Assembly: GCA_900544795.1 (NCBI GenBank)
Contig: UQWM01000012.1
Coordinates: forward strand, 3,372-67,371
Direction of reading: 5' to 3'
From: an uncultured Phascolarctobacterium sp.
GTDB taxonomy: Bacteria > Bacillota > Negativicutes > Acidaminococcales > Acidaminococcaceae
Length of the DNA stretch: 64,000 nt
Below are positions 51,444 through 59,874 of this stretch, piece after piece; within the stretch, counting starts at the first letter, position 1, and every line of letters starts with the position of its first letter. A program made the translations under genes and the position numbers. The notes beneath the pieces were generated by a model. That model did no database searches. It saw only the letters and a program-made list of their open reading frames with translations, and was not told the origin of the DNA.

Positions 51444-52226
51444 TTATTTGATTTTGTTGAAAAGGATCTTAACATTTTTAGTGGTCTGTGCCGCCAGCAC
51501 TTCAAAAGTAGTGCCGCGCACCTGGGCCGCATTGCTGGCCACCAGCTCGGTATAGCCGGGATGGTTGCGCTTGCCTCGATAAGGCACCGGTGTCAGGTAA
51601 GGCGAATCCGTCTCAAATAACAGCAGGTCGTCGGGGACATACTGCAAAACATCGCGCACTTTAGCAGCGTTTTTATAGGTCGAGGTACCGCCAAAGCTTA
51701 AATAAAAGCCCCGCTTGACCAGTTCCTTAGCCATTTCCAGCGAGCCGGAATAACAGTGGAACACCGCACGCACGCCTTTAACTTCTTTTTGGAAAATTTC
51801 CAGAATATCGCCGTGGGCGTCACGGTCGTGAATGATCACGGGCAAATCAAACTGTTTCGCCAGATCGATCTGCTCCAAAAGACGGCGTTTCTGCACATCT
51901 TTAGGTTCGTTTTCCTGCCAGTAATAGTCCAGGCCAATTTCTCCGATAGCAACAACCTTGGGATGCACTGCCATGGCAGCCAATCCGTCCAGATAGCTGT
52001 TATCCGCGATGTCTTTAAGGTTTTCGGGATGCCAGCCGACAGCAGCATAAACAAAATCATACTTTTCGGCCAGTTCAATAGCAAAACGTGAGCTGATCTC
52101 GTCGCAGCCAGGGTTAATGATACCGTCCAGTTCTTTGCTTAAAAACGTCAGCAGCTGGTCGCGGTCTTCGTCGAAATATTCCGAATCCATATGGGCATGG
52201 GAATCAAACAAACCTGTACGTGACAT
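51444..52226 (-). CDS. tatD: TatD-family metal-dependent DNase
   Basis: A 260-residue TIM-barrel hydrolase. FDSHAHMD is the HxH metal motif at residues 7-14, IGEIGLDYYW the central Glu region, VIIHDRDAH and FHCYSG further ligands, and LFETDSPYL the last Asp. The stop of metG directly abuts its start (52227/52226). Members act as 3'-5' exonucleases. Confidence 0.94.
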   Translation of the reverse strand: MSRTGLFDSHAHMDSEYFDEDRDQLLTFLSKELDGIINPGCDEISSRFAIELAEKYDFVYAAVGWHPENLKDIADNSYLDGLAAMAVHPKVVAIGEIGLDYYWQENEPKDVQKRRLLEQIDLAKQFDLPVIIHDRDAHGDILEIFQKEVKGVRAVFHCYSGSLEMAKELVKRGFYLSFGGTSTYKNAAKVRDVLQYVPDDLLLFETDSPYLTPVPYRGKRNHPGYTELVASNAAQVRGTTFEVLAAQTTKNVKILFNKIK

Positions 52227-54188
52227 TTATTTCACCTTGCTCCCTGAAGCAATATTGGGTGCGTCTGCCAGTACCAGATTACCTTCGCCATCGGAGGCGG
52301 CCAGCAGCATGCCGCGAGATTCGATGCCGCGCAGCTTGGCAGCTTTCAGATTGGCGATAACGATAACGTTGCGGCCAACCAGTTCTTCAGCAGTATAATG
52401 CTGGGCAATACCGGAAACGATAGTGCGTTCTTCGTCGCCTACTTTTACCTGCAGCTTCATCAGCTTATCGGTTTTAGGCACTCGCTCAGCGGCGCTGATA
52501 GTAGCCACACGCAGGTCGATCTTCATAAAATCATCAATAGTGATCTCGTCCGTTGCCGCTGCCGCCGTTTTTACTTCGGCCTGCGGTGCTGGTTGAACGG
52601 CTGCTTTAGCTGTAGGCGCAGCTTTTTTAGTCGCGGCGATCACGGTCTCGCCGCTTTCGGTGATCTCGATACGGGGATACAGAGGTTCGCCCTTCTGCAC
52701 CTTAGTGCCATCCGGCAGACCGCCCCAGGCAGTATCCATCAGCAGGAACTGCTCGGGAGCAGTGAGGCCCAGCTGGGCATAGATTTTGGGGCTGGCAGTA
52801 GGGATATAGGGGCTGGTAAGGATAGCGACGATACGCAGCACCTCGGCCAGATTATACATAACAGTTTCCAGGCGGACTGCTTTTTCAGGGTCTTTAGCCA
52901 GCAGCCAGGGGCCGGTTTCATCGATGTATTTATTGGCACGGCTGATCAGTGCCCACAGGGTCTTGATGGCCGTGTTGATCTCCATATGGTCCATGGCGTC
53001 CTGATATTTAGCTACAGTCTCGCCGACCAGCGCGATCAGTTCTTCGTCCAACGGCTCGCTGACGGCAGTTTTATGGATAACGCCGCCGTGATATTTTTCG
53101 ATCATGCTGACCGTGCGGTGCAGCAGGTTGCCCAAATCGTTGGCCAGGTCGGCATTGATACGGGAGATCAGCGCGTCGCGGGAGAAATTGCCGTCGCTGC
53201 CCAGATTGATTTCGCGCAGCAGGAAATAACGGATAGCATCGGAACCGAACTCGTCGATCAGCGCCAGCGGGTCGATGACATTGCCTTTGGATTTAGACAT
53301 TTTATCGCCTTCGACTACCAGCCAGCCATGTCCGTAAACCTGTTTCGGCAGCGGCTCTCCCATTGCCATCAGCATGATAGGCCAGATGATAGTATGGAAA
53401 CGCACGATCTCTTTGCCGACCAGATGCAGATTAGCGGGCCAGTATTTGTTGAATTTTTCAGGATCGCTGCCATAACCGATACCGGTAAAGTAATTGAGCA
53501 GCGCATCGAACCACACATAAACCACATGTTTATCGTCGAAAGGAACGGGCACGCCCCAGTCAAAAGTGGTACGGGTGATACTAAGGTCTTCCAGGCCCTG
53601 TTTGATGAAGTTGATCATCTCGTTGCGGCGGGCAACAGGTTGGATGAAGTCGGGATTAGCTTCTATATATTCCAACAGACGGTCCTGATATTTAGAAAGC
53701 TTGAAGAAGTAGCTTTCTTCCTCCATACGTTCTACCGGACGGCCGCAGTCGGGGCACTTGCCATCGACCAGCTGACGCTCCAGCCAGTAGGATTCGCAGG
53801 GTACGCAGTACCAGCCTTCATAGTTCTTTTTATAAATATCGCCCTGGTCAAAGATTTTTTGCAAAATGCTTTGGACGACCTTGTGGTGGCGTTCTTCACT
53901 GGTACGAATGAAATCGTTATTAGTGATGTTAAGACGCTGCCACAAAAGCTTGAAATTGGCGATGATCTCGTCAACATATTGAATCGGTGTAACACCCATC
54001 TCCGTAGCTTTGCGCTGGATCTTCAAGCCATGCTCGTCGCTGCCGGTCAGGAAGAATACATCTTCGCCTTTGGCGCGGTGGTAGCGGGCCACGGTATCGG
54101 CAATAGTAGTGCAGTAGGCGTGGCCAATATGCAGTTTATCGCTGGGATAATAGATAGGGGTTGTGATATAAAATGTTGGCTTTGTCAT
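52227..54188 (-). CDS. metG: Methionyl-tRNA synthetase
   Basis: A 653-residue class I synthetase. LHIGHAY is the HIGH motif (residue 19-25), CVPCESYW and CPDCGRP the zinc knuckle (about 127-150), and GDKMSKSKGN the KMSKS loop near residue 295. An Ala/Pro-rich linker near 510-545 leads to a C-terminal EMAP/CsaA-type tRNA-binding domain (IDDFMKIDLRVATI) that also dimerises the enzyme. Overlaps rsmI by ATGA. Confidence 0.97.
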   Translation of the reverse strand: MTKPTFYITTPIYYPSDKLHIGHAYCTTIADTVARYHRAKGEDVFFLTGSDEHGLKIQRKATEMGVTPIQYVDEIIANFKLLWQRLNITNNDFIRTSEERHHKVVQSILQKIFDQGDIYKKNYEGWYCVPCESYWLERQLVDGKCPDCGRPVERMEEESYFFKLSKYQDRLLEYIEANPDFIQPVARRNEMINFIKQGLEDLSITRTTFDWGVPVPFDDKHVVYVWFDALLNYFTGIGYGSDPEKFNKYWPANLHLVGKEIVRFHTIIWPIMLMAMGEPLPKQVYGHGWLVVEGDKMSKSKGNVIDPLALIDEFGSDAIRYFLLREINLGSDGNFSRDALISRINADLANDLGNLLHRTVSMIEKYHGGVIHKTAVSEPLDEELIALVGETVAKYQDAMDHMEINTAIKTLWALISRANKYIDETGPWLLAKDPEKAVRLETVMYNLAEVLRIVAILTSPYIPTASPKIYAQLGLTAPEQFLLMDTAWGGLPDGTKVQKGEPLYPRIEITESGETVIAATKKAAPTAKAAVQPAPQAEVKTAAAATDEITIDDFMKIDLRVATISAAERVPKTDKLMKLQVKVGDEERTIVSGIAQHYTAEELVGRNVIVIANLKAAKLRGIESRGMLLAASDGEGNLVLADAPNIASGSKVK

Positions 54189-55027
54189 ATGTTGATCCCT
54201 TCTTCTTCTGAAATTAATTTATTATATAATTCCCGTTTGGGAAGTTTATTCGCTTTAGCGACCTGCGCCAGCGCCGTCTTTTTATCGACGCCCTGCGCGA
54301 TCAGGTCTTTCACCTGCGTCAGCGGGTCCTGCTCCTGCTGCACTGGCTGCTGCCTCGAGCCACGGGCCACTACCAGGCAAAATTCACCGCGGGGCTTATT
54401 ATCAGCAAGCCACGCCAGGCACTGGCTGATACTGCCGCGAAAAAATTCTTCGTGCAGCTTGGTCAATTCACGGGCCGCCGCCATAGGACGATCGCCCCAA
54501 ATTTCCAGCATTTCTTTCAGCACTTGCTCGATACGGTGCGGCGCTTCGTACAAAATGATCGTAGCGGGAATGTACTGCCATTCCTCCAGCTGTTCACGTC
54601 TGTTTTTTTTGCTTTTGGGCAAAAAACCGCCAAAGAAAAATGGCGAGGCAGGCAGGCCTGAAGCAATGAGAGCGCACAAAGCGGCGTTGGCGCCGGGAAC
54701 AGGCACTACCTGCACACCTGCGTCGATAGCCAGCCTGGCCAGCTGCTCACCCGGATCAGCGATACCGGGGAAACCGGCGTCGCTGACTAAGGCCACGTTT
54801 TTACCGTCCATCAGCTCGCCTAAAAGGTACGCGCCTTGCTTTTCCTTGCTGTGCTCATCATAACGCACCAGCCGCCCTTTGATATTAAAACGGTTCAATA
54901 ACTGCAGAGTGTGGCGGGTATCCTCGGCGGCGATGATGTCCGCCTCGGCCAGCATCCGCTGGGCACGCGGCGTCATATCCTCAAGATTGCCGATAGGAGT
55001 AGCGCACAAATATAAAATTCCTGCCAT
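54185..55027 (-). CDS. rsmI: 16S rRNA 2'-O-methyltransferase RsmI
   Basis: A 280-residue SAM-dependent enzyme modifying C1402 of 16S rRNA. LYLCATPIGNLEDMTPRA, DTRHTLQLLNRF, SDAGFPGIADPGEQL and EAPHRIEQVL are the tetrapyrrole-methylase-fold motifs. ATG 55027 overlaps the upstream stop as TGATG, with GGAGG just before it; it is preferred over GTG 55030. A 60-residue C-terminal extension is normal. Confidence 0.95.
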   Translation of the reverse strand: MAGILYLCATPIGNLEDMTPRAQRMLAEADIIAAEDTRHTLQLLNRFNIKGRLVRYDEHSKEKQGAYLLGELMDGKNVALVSDAGFPGIADPGEQLARLAIDAGVQVVPVPGANAALCALIASGLPASPFFFGGFLPKSKKNRREQLEEWQYIPATIILYEAPHRIEQVLKEMLEIWGDRPMAAARELTKLHEEFFRGSISQCLAWLADNKPRGEFCLVVARGSRQQPVQQEQDPLTQVKDLIAQGVDKKTALAQVAKANKLPKRELYNKLISEEEGINI

Positions 55028-55755
55028 CACTCCGCCTCCTCTGCCATACCATAATATTCTAAAGTCTGCCTGCTGTGGCTGCCGTCGGCGTTATACATCA
55101 CCAGCGGCGGCAAAACCTCCAGCCCATAACTGCCGCCCTTCACCATTTCCATTAAAAAGATCCAGGCCGGTTTATCGACAAAAGAATGTACCCATTGCAG
55201 CTTTTTCGGCTGCAAGCCATATTTCAGGGCCAGTTCCATACATTCCGTAAACCGTTCGGGCAACTGCACAATGGCAAAGCGCCCACGGTATTTTACCAGA
55301 TAGGCCGCCGTTTGGAAAAAATCCTCCAGCGTAGCAGTTACCTCGTGACAGGCTGCCGTCGCCACCTGCCGTACCTTGCCGCTGTTACGATAGGGTGGAT
55401 TGGCGGCGATCAGATCAAAGCTTTCCGAGCGGTACAGCTTTTTCAGCTCCCGCAGGTCGGCCACTTCGGCACTTACCCGGTCTTCCAGCTTGTTGGCCGC
55501 TATGCTGCGGCGCATCAGCTGGACTACATGAGGGTTACGGTCGATGCCCACCACAGTGGCAGCGCCCCGCGCCGCCAGCAGCAGGCTGATCGCACCCGTG
55601 CCGGAGCCCAGTTCTAAAACCCGCGCCTGTTTGACCAGATGCGGAAACGCCGCTAAAAAAACGGCGTCCGTTGTAAAACAAAATTCTTCCGAATCCTGCC
55701 AGATGGCATAATTGCAGCCGGGCAGGGAATCGCAGCGTTCCGTGTCCTTACTCAT
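55027..55755 (-). CDS. YabB/TrmN6-like tRNA or rRNA adenine methyltransferase
   Basis: A 242-residue class I methyltransferase. VLELGSGTGAISLLLA is the SAM loop, IDRNPHV the acidic loop, and AANPPYRNSGK holds the NPPY motif of N6-adenine methylases. FTTDAVFLAAF near the start is typical of the TrmN6/YabB family that methylates A37 of tRNA-Val. ATG 55755 follows the ricT stop by one base (TGAGATG); ATG 55782, inside ricT, is the alternative. Confidence 0.86.
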   Translation of the reverse strand: MSKDTERCDSLPGCNYAIWQDSEEFCFTTDAVFLAAFPHLVKQARVLELGSGTGAISLLLAARGAATVVGIDRNPHVVQLMRRSIAANKLEDRVSAEVADLRELKKLYRSESFDLIAANPPYRNSGKVRQVATAACHEVTATLEDFFQTAAYLVKYRGRFAIVQLPERFTECMELALKYGLQPKKLQWVHSFVDKPAWIFLMEMVKGGSYGLEVLPPLVMYNADGSHSRQTLEYYGMAEEAE

Positions 55756-55756
55756 C

Positions 55757-56602
55757 TCAGATATTGTCGGCCTTAGAAGCATCGACGATCTCGTCCCATT
55801 CTACCTGGATAACGTTATCAGGCGTCAGCTGTACGGAAGCCGTACGCATAGCGCGGTTGATGCCTGTTACCTTGCCTTCTCCCAGTGGGGTCACCACCAG
55901 AGCACCAATTTTAGGAATCTCGATGCGGTCGCTGCCGCCATTGCGTTTACAGCAGCCTTCCTTACAATACATATGGTTCTCGTATTTCAGGCAGCACATC
56001 AGGCGGCCGCAGATGCCGGAGATTTTGGCCGGGTTCAGAGACAAGCCCTGTTCTTTGGCCATCCGGATGGATACCGGTTCAAAATCGCCTAGAAAGGTCG
56101 AGCAGCACAGGGGTCTGCCGCAGCAGCCGATACCACCCAGCATTTTCGCTTCATCGCGCACGCCGATCTGGCGCAGCTCGATACGGGTACGGAACACAGC
56201 GGCCAGATCTTTGACCAGCTCGCGGAAATCTATCCGTCCTTCGGCGGTAAAATAAAAAATGATCTTATTGACGTCAAAGGTAAATTCCACATCTATCAGC
56301 CGCATGGGCAGCTCGTGGTTAGTGATCTTGCGCAGGCAGATATTGAAGGCTTCCTTCTCGCGGACGATGTTTTCTTCCACTTTGCGGGCGTCCTCTTCCG
56401 TTGCTTTGCGCAGCACCGGCTTCAGCGGTGAAACTACCTCTTTGTCGCTGACCTCGCGCGGGCCTACTACCACCTCGCCGTATTCCACCCCACGGGCGGT
56501 TTCGACGATGGCGTGATCCCCCTCGGCTACATTGCTGACGACGGGATCGAAATAATATATTTTACCTGCTTTTTTAAATCTTATACCTACAACTGTTGGC
56601 AC
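55757..56602 (-). CDS. ricT: PSP1-domain protein RicT (YaaT)
   Basis: A 281-residue protein, GTG start at 56602 with GGAGG 7 nt upstream. The PSP1 domain covers about residues 65-150 and is followed by two cysteine-rich clusters, GCCGRPLCCSTFL and CGRLMCCLKYENHMYCKEGCC, which bind an Fe-S cluster in the Bacillus Ric complex. RicT works with RicA and RicF on RNase Y and mRNA maturation; the other two are not next to it here (yaaR, yabA and yaaQ are also missing). The start overlaps the holB stop as TAGTG. Confidence 0.92.
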   Translation of the reverse strand: MPTVVGIRFKKAGKIYYFDPVVSNVAEGDHAIVETARGVEYGEVVVGPREVSDKEVVSPLKPVLRKATEEDARKVEENIVREKEAFNICLRKITNHELPMRLIDVEFTFDVNKIIFYFTAEGRIDFRELVKDLAAVFRTRIELRQIGVRDEAKMLGGIGCCGRPLCCSTFLGDFEPVSIRMAKEQGLSLNPAKISGICGRLMCCLKYENHMYCKEGCCKRNGGSDRIEIPKIGALVVTPLGEGKVTGINRAMRTASVQLTPDNVIQVEWDEIVDASKADNI

Positions 56603-57600
56603 TATCTTTCCTCCTTCCGAAGTATGTCTGTTTTAAGTACCACCGTTTCCAAAACCAGCTTAGCACCGGCATTGCTTTCGATGGCCTGATATGCTTGCTG
56701 AGCGACGTCCGCCGCCTGCTTCAGATGCGAAGCGGGCCAACCGGCAGCCAATCGCCGTAATCTATCTGTGCAGTCACAGTTATAAATCTGTTCCTCCAGT
56801 CCGTTTTGCAGCAGCAAAGCGTCCCGGGCTAAAAACAGCAGCATTTCCGTAAATAATAAACCGCCCTGTTTGTCGTAGCTTTCGAGCCAGGGCTGCGAAG
56901 CCACATAGCGCATAGGCTGCGCCAGAGGCAGTGCTTCCAAAAATTCCAAAGCCTGGTCGCGGTAACCTATGGCACCGGCAGCGTCCATATTGATGGCCGC
57001 ACCCAGCGAACCCCCTGCCAAGCGGGCCAGCAGTTCAGCCTGCTCCAGTCCCCGCTTTGTTAAAGCGTCCTGCGTCAGCGCCAAAGGGATCTGGTCGAAA
57101 CGCAGCTGGATGACTCGCGAAAGGATCGTCGGCAAAAGCCGTTCCAACCGCGAAGCTATCATAATGAACATCCAGTTCGGCGGCGGTTCTTCCAGCAGCT
57201 TTAAAAGGCTGTTGGCGGCCTCCACCGTCATTCTGTCGGCAGCGTCGATGACGCATACCTTACAGGCCGAGAGCGCAGGCGCGAAAGCGGCCTGCTTACT
57301 CATATCCTTGATCTGTTCGATCTTCAGGTCTTTACCGGGAGCCTCCTGCTCCACCAACATAAAATCCGGGTGGGCAAAGCTGTGCTCCTCTAAATTTATC
57401 AGGCGGCAGGACTCGCACCTGCCGCACGGGCGCTCAGCCTCGCTCAGGCAAAGAAAGGTTCTGGCAAAACGCAGTGCCAGCTGTTTTTTGCCAATGCCGT
57501 CGGGGCCATAAAAAAGCAGTGCGTGCGGCCGGTCACCCGGCTGCAACAGCCTGGCTAAAAATTCTTTATTCTGTTCGTGTCCCAGAATATCGTCCCACAT
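56602..57600 (-). CDS. holB: DNA polymerase III delta-prime subunit
   Basis: A 332-residue clamp-loader subunit. FYGPDGIGKKQLALRFA is a P-loop; a zinc finger follows in CGRCESCRLINLEEH; and LLKLLEEPPPNWMFIMI with TILSRVIQLRF are typical of delta-prime. It opens the sliding clamp with delta and tau/gamma. The gene lies 17 bp after tmk, as in Bacillus. Confidence 0.94.
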   Translation of the reverse strand: MWDDILGHEQNKEFLARLLQPGDRPHALLFYGPDGIGKKQLALRFARTFLCLSEAERPCGRCESCRLINLEEHSFAHPDFMLVEQEAPGKDLKIEQIKDMSKQAAFAPALSACKVCVIDAADRMTVEAANSLLKLLEEPPPNWMFIMIASRLERLLPTILSRVIQLRFDQIPLALTQDALTKRGLEQAELLARLAGGSLGAAINMDAAGAIGYRDQALEFLEALPLAQPMRYVASQPWLESYDKQGGLLFTEMLLFLARDALLLQNGLEEQIYNCDCTDRLRRLAAGWPASHLKQAADVAQQAYQAIESNAGAKLVLETVVLKTDILRKEER

Positions 57601-57617
57601 AGGCTTCCTTTCTTTGC

Positions 57618-58241
57618 TCAGCTTTTTAACAAAGCTTCCAGTTCTTTTACTAAATCAGCGCTGACTGCTTCCTGCTGTTGCAGGGCATCGATGACCCTGA
57701 TGCGCTGTGTATTCGCCTTAGCCAGTTCCAAAAAGCCCTGGCGTACTTTGATTTGAAACGCCAGTCCTTCGTTCTCAAAGCGGTCGGTAACGCCCCGTTC
57801 TTCTCTGCGGGCAGCCAGCCGCTCAGGGTCGCCGTCCAGCAGCAAGGTCAGGTCGGGCTCCAACCCGCCGGTGGCAAAGGCGTTAAGCTGCATCAGTTCG
57901 GTCAGCTGCAGGCCACGCACAAACCCTTGATAGACCAGCGTCGAATCGCTGAAACGGTCACACAGCACTACCTGCCCCGCCGCTAAGGCGGGCCGTACTA
58001 CTTTAGCCAAATGGTCGGCACGGGCAGCCAGATACAGCAGCGTTTCCGTGCGCTCGTCCATAGTCAGCTGCGGGTCGAGCACCAGATCACGCAAGCGTTC
58101 GGCAGCTTCCGAGCCGCCGGGCTCACGAGTGCGCACCACTTCATAGCCACGCTGGGCCAGCCAGTTGGCCAGATGCTCAAGCTGCGTGCTTTTGCCGCTG
58201 CCGTCGGGGCCTTCTAACGTAATAAAATAACCTTTGTTCAT
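57618..58241 (-). CDS. tmk: Thymidylate kinase
   Basis: A 207-residue enzyme phosphorylating dTMP. The P-loop EGPDGSGKST is at residues 10-19, TREPGGSEAAERLRDLVLD follows, and DRFSDSTLVYQGFVRGL is the substrate-binding segment. Overlaps the upstream decarboxylase gene by ATGA, so it is translationally coupled. Confidence 0.96.
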   Translation of the reverse strand: MNKGYFITLEGPDGSGKSTQLEHLANWLAQRGYEVVRTREPGGSEAAERLRDLVLDPQLTMDERTETLLYLAARADHLAKVVRPALAAGQVVLCDRFSDSTLVYQGFVRGLQLTELMQLNAFATGGLEPDLTLLLDGDPERLAARREERGVTDRFENEGLAFQIKVRQGFLELAKANTQRIRVIDALQQQEAVSADLVKELEALLKS

Positions 58242-59701
58242 TCAAGTACCACTCGTATTTCCCTTAAGCTGCCGTCGGCAGGGCCGCTGACGGGCAGTCT
58301 CAAGTTTTTCATATTTTCGCAGTAAGCGATGATCGCTTCCGTTACCAGTTCGCCGGGTAAAAGTACGGGTATCCCCGGCGGATAAAAGCTGACCTGTTCG
58401 GCGCAGATCCGCCCGGCCGCATTTTGCAGGGGCACACTTACTTTAGCGCTGTCAAAAGCCTGCCGCAGTAGCAAAGCCTGCTGCGGTGCAGGCAGCTGTG
58501 GACTTGCCGCCAGCGTTTGCGGAGTTTTTTTATTTTGTCCCAACTTGGTAAAAACCTGTTTTATAACAGCGAGCACGGCGTCATAATCGTCGCCGCCATC
58601 ACCATAAGTAACTAAAAATAACACGTTGGCAGCGTCTGTCAACTCTACCGCTACACCTGCCTGACGCAGGCAGTCCGCTACTTCGACGCCGGTATAACCC
58701 CAGTCCGCCACACTAACGGTGACCTTAGTACGGTCAAAAGCGGCAATACCATTACTACCAACACAGTCTTCGTTCAAAAGCCGCAGGCCATCAAAGCTTT
58801 GCAGTACCAGCCGCAGCCTGTCCGCTGCCGCCACCGCTTGCTCGCTCATCTGCCGGCCACAGCTGGCCAGTTGGAACCTGGCCGCATCTAACGAAGCCAG
58901 TAAAAGATAGTTGGGGCTGGTAGTAGTCAAAAGGCTCATCACATCGGCAGCACGCTCCAGGTCAAGGCGCTCGCCGCGCACCTGCAGCATAGAGCACTGC
59001 GTCATGGCCCCTACTATTTTATGGGTACTTTGGGCGCAGGCATCGACGCCGCAGGCCAGGGCCGACGGCGGCAGCAAACTGCTAAAGCCTAAATGCGGCC
59101 CGTGGGCCTCGTCGACTAGCAAAACCGCGCCGCGAGCATGGGCAGCTTTGGCAATAGCTTTGATATCGGCTGCCTGCCCGTAGTAATTGGGGCTGGTCAA
59201 AAACACTGCCTTAATAGCAGGCTGCTGCTCAAGGGCAGCTTCTACCTGCGCGGCTGTTACCTGGGTATTGATGCCAAAAGCAGCATCAAACTGCGGCGTG
59301 ATATACACCGGCTCCAAGTCGCCTAACAAAAGGCCACCAGCGACACTACGATGAGCGTTGCGCGGCACCAGCACTTTGCCGCCAGGTTTGACAGCGGTCA
59401 GCAGCATAGCATGGATCGCCTGAGTAGTGCCGTTAACAGCAAAAAAACAGCGGTCACTGCCGTAAAGCTGTGCGGCCAGGTCTTGCGCAGCGCCGATGCA
59501 GCCTGTAGGACAATGGATATCGTCCAATTCTGCCATCAGCGATACATCCATTTGTACCGCGCCCGCTCCCAGCTCGCCAGCCAGCAACGGTTCCATACCA
59601 CGGCCGCCCTTATGGCCCGGTGTGTGGAAGGGATAGACCCGCTCTTTTTTATATTGAAGCATTGCCGCTAAAAGCGGCATTTTAGATTGATCTGCCTGCA
59701 A
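58238..59701 (-). CDS. Orn/Lys/Arg decarboxylase, YaaO/SpeA-like (fold type I)
   Basis: A 487-residue PLP enzyme. FHTPGHKGGRGMEP near the start, VDEAHGPHLGF with the Asp contacting PLP, and QSTHKIVGAMTQ with the PLP lysine near residue 230 are typical. The family makes agmatine, cadaverine or putrescine; substrate is undecided. The start is TTG 59701, with GGAGG 6 nt upstream; later ATG 59680 has no site. It precedes tmk as yaaO does in Bacillus. Confidence 0.88.
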   Translation of the reverse strand: MQADQSKMPLLAAMLQYKKERVYPFHTPGHKGGRGMEPLLAGELGAGAVQMDVSLMAELDDIHCPTGCIGAAQDLAAQLYGSDRCFFAVNGTTQAIHAMLLTAVKPGGKVLVPRNAHRSVAGGLLLGDLEPVYITPQFDAAFGINTQVTAAQVEAALEQQPAIKAVFLTSPNYYGQAADIKAIAKAAHARGAVLLVDEAHGPHLGFSSLLPPSALACGVDACAQSTHKIVGAMTQCSMLQVRGERLDLERAADVMSLLTTTSPNYLLLASLDAARFQLASCGRQMSEQAVAAADRLRLVLQSFDGLRLLNEDCVGSNGIAAFDRTKVTVSVADWGYTGVEVADCLRQAGVAVELTDAANVLFLVTYGDGGDDYDAVLAVIKQVFTKLGQNKKTPQTLAASPQLPAPQQALLLRQAFDSAKVSVPLQNAAGRICAEQVSFYPPGIPVLLPGELVTEAIIAYCENMKNLRLPVSGPADGSLREIRVVLE

Positions 59702-59827
59702 AAGAAGCCTCCATATAAATACAAACACTTATCCATGTTATCTATATATTTTATCACAGGCAGCAAGGTGTTACAAGCTACCCAAAAGTGCGCACCCAGC
59801 ATAGTCCGACCAAATTTTTAGCGACAA

Positions 59828-59859
59828 TAAAAAAGCTTCGGCTGCCAGGCAGCCGAAGC
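59828..59859 (-). terminator. Terminator after the lysine/ornithine decarboxylase gene
   Basis: GCTTCGGCT pairs with AGCCGAAGC, followed by T6 on the minus strand. Confidence 0.85.
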
Positions 59860-59874
59860 AAGATATTTTATTGT

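Noticed and set aside
52398..54863. 821-residue plus-strand frame opposite metG and rsmI
   Set aside because: Low-complexity shadow frame spanning two well-supported genes on the other strand.
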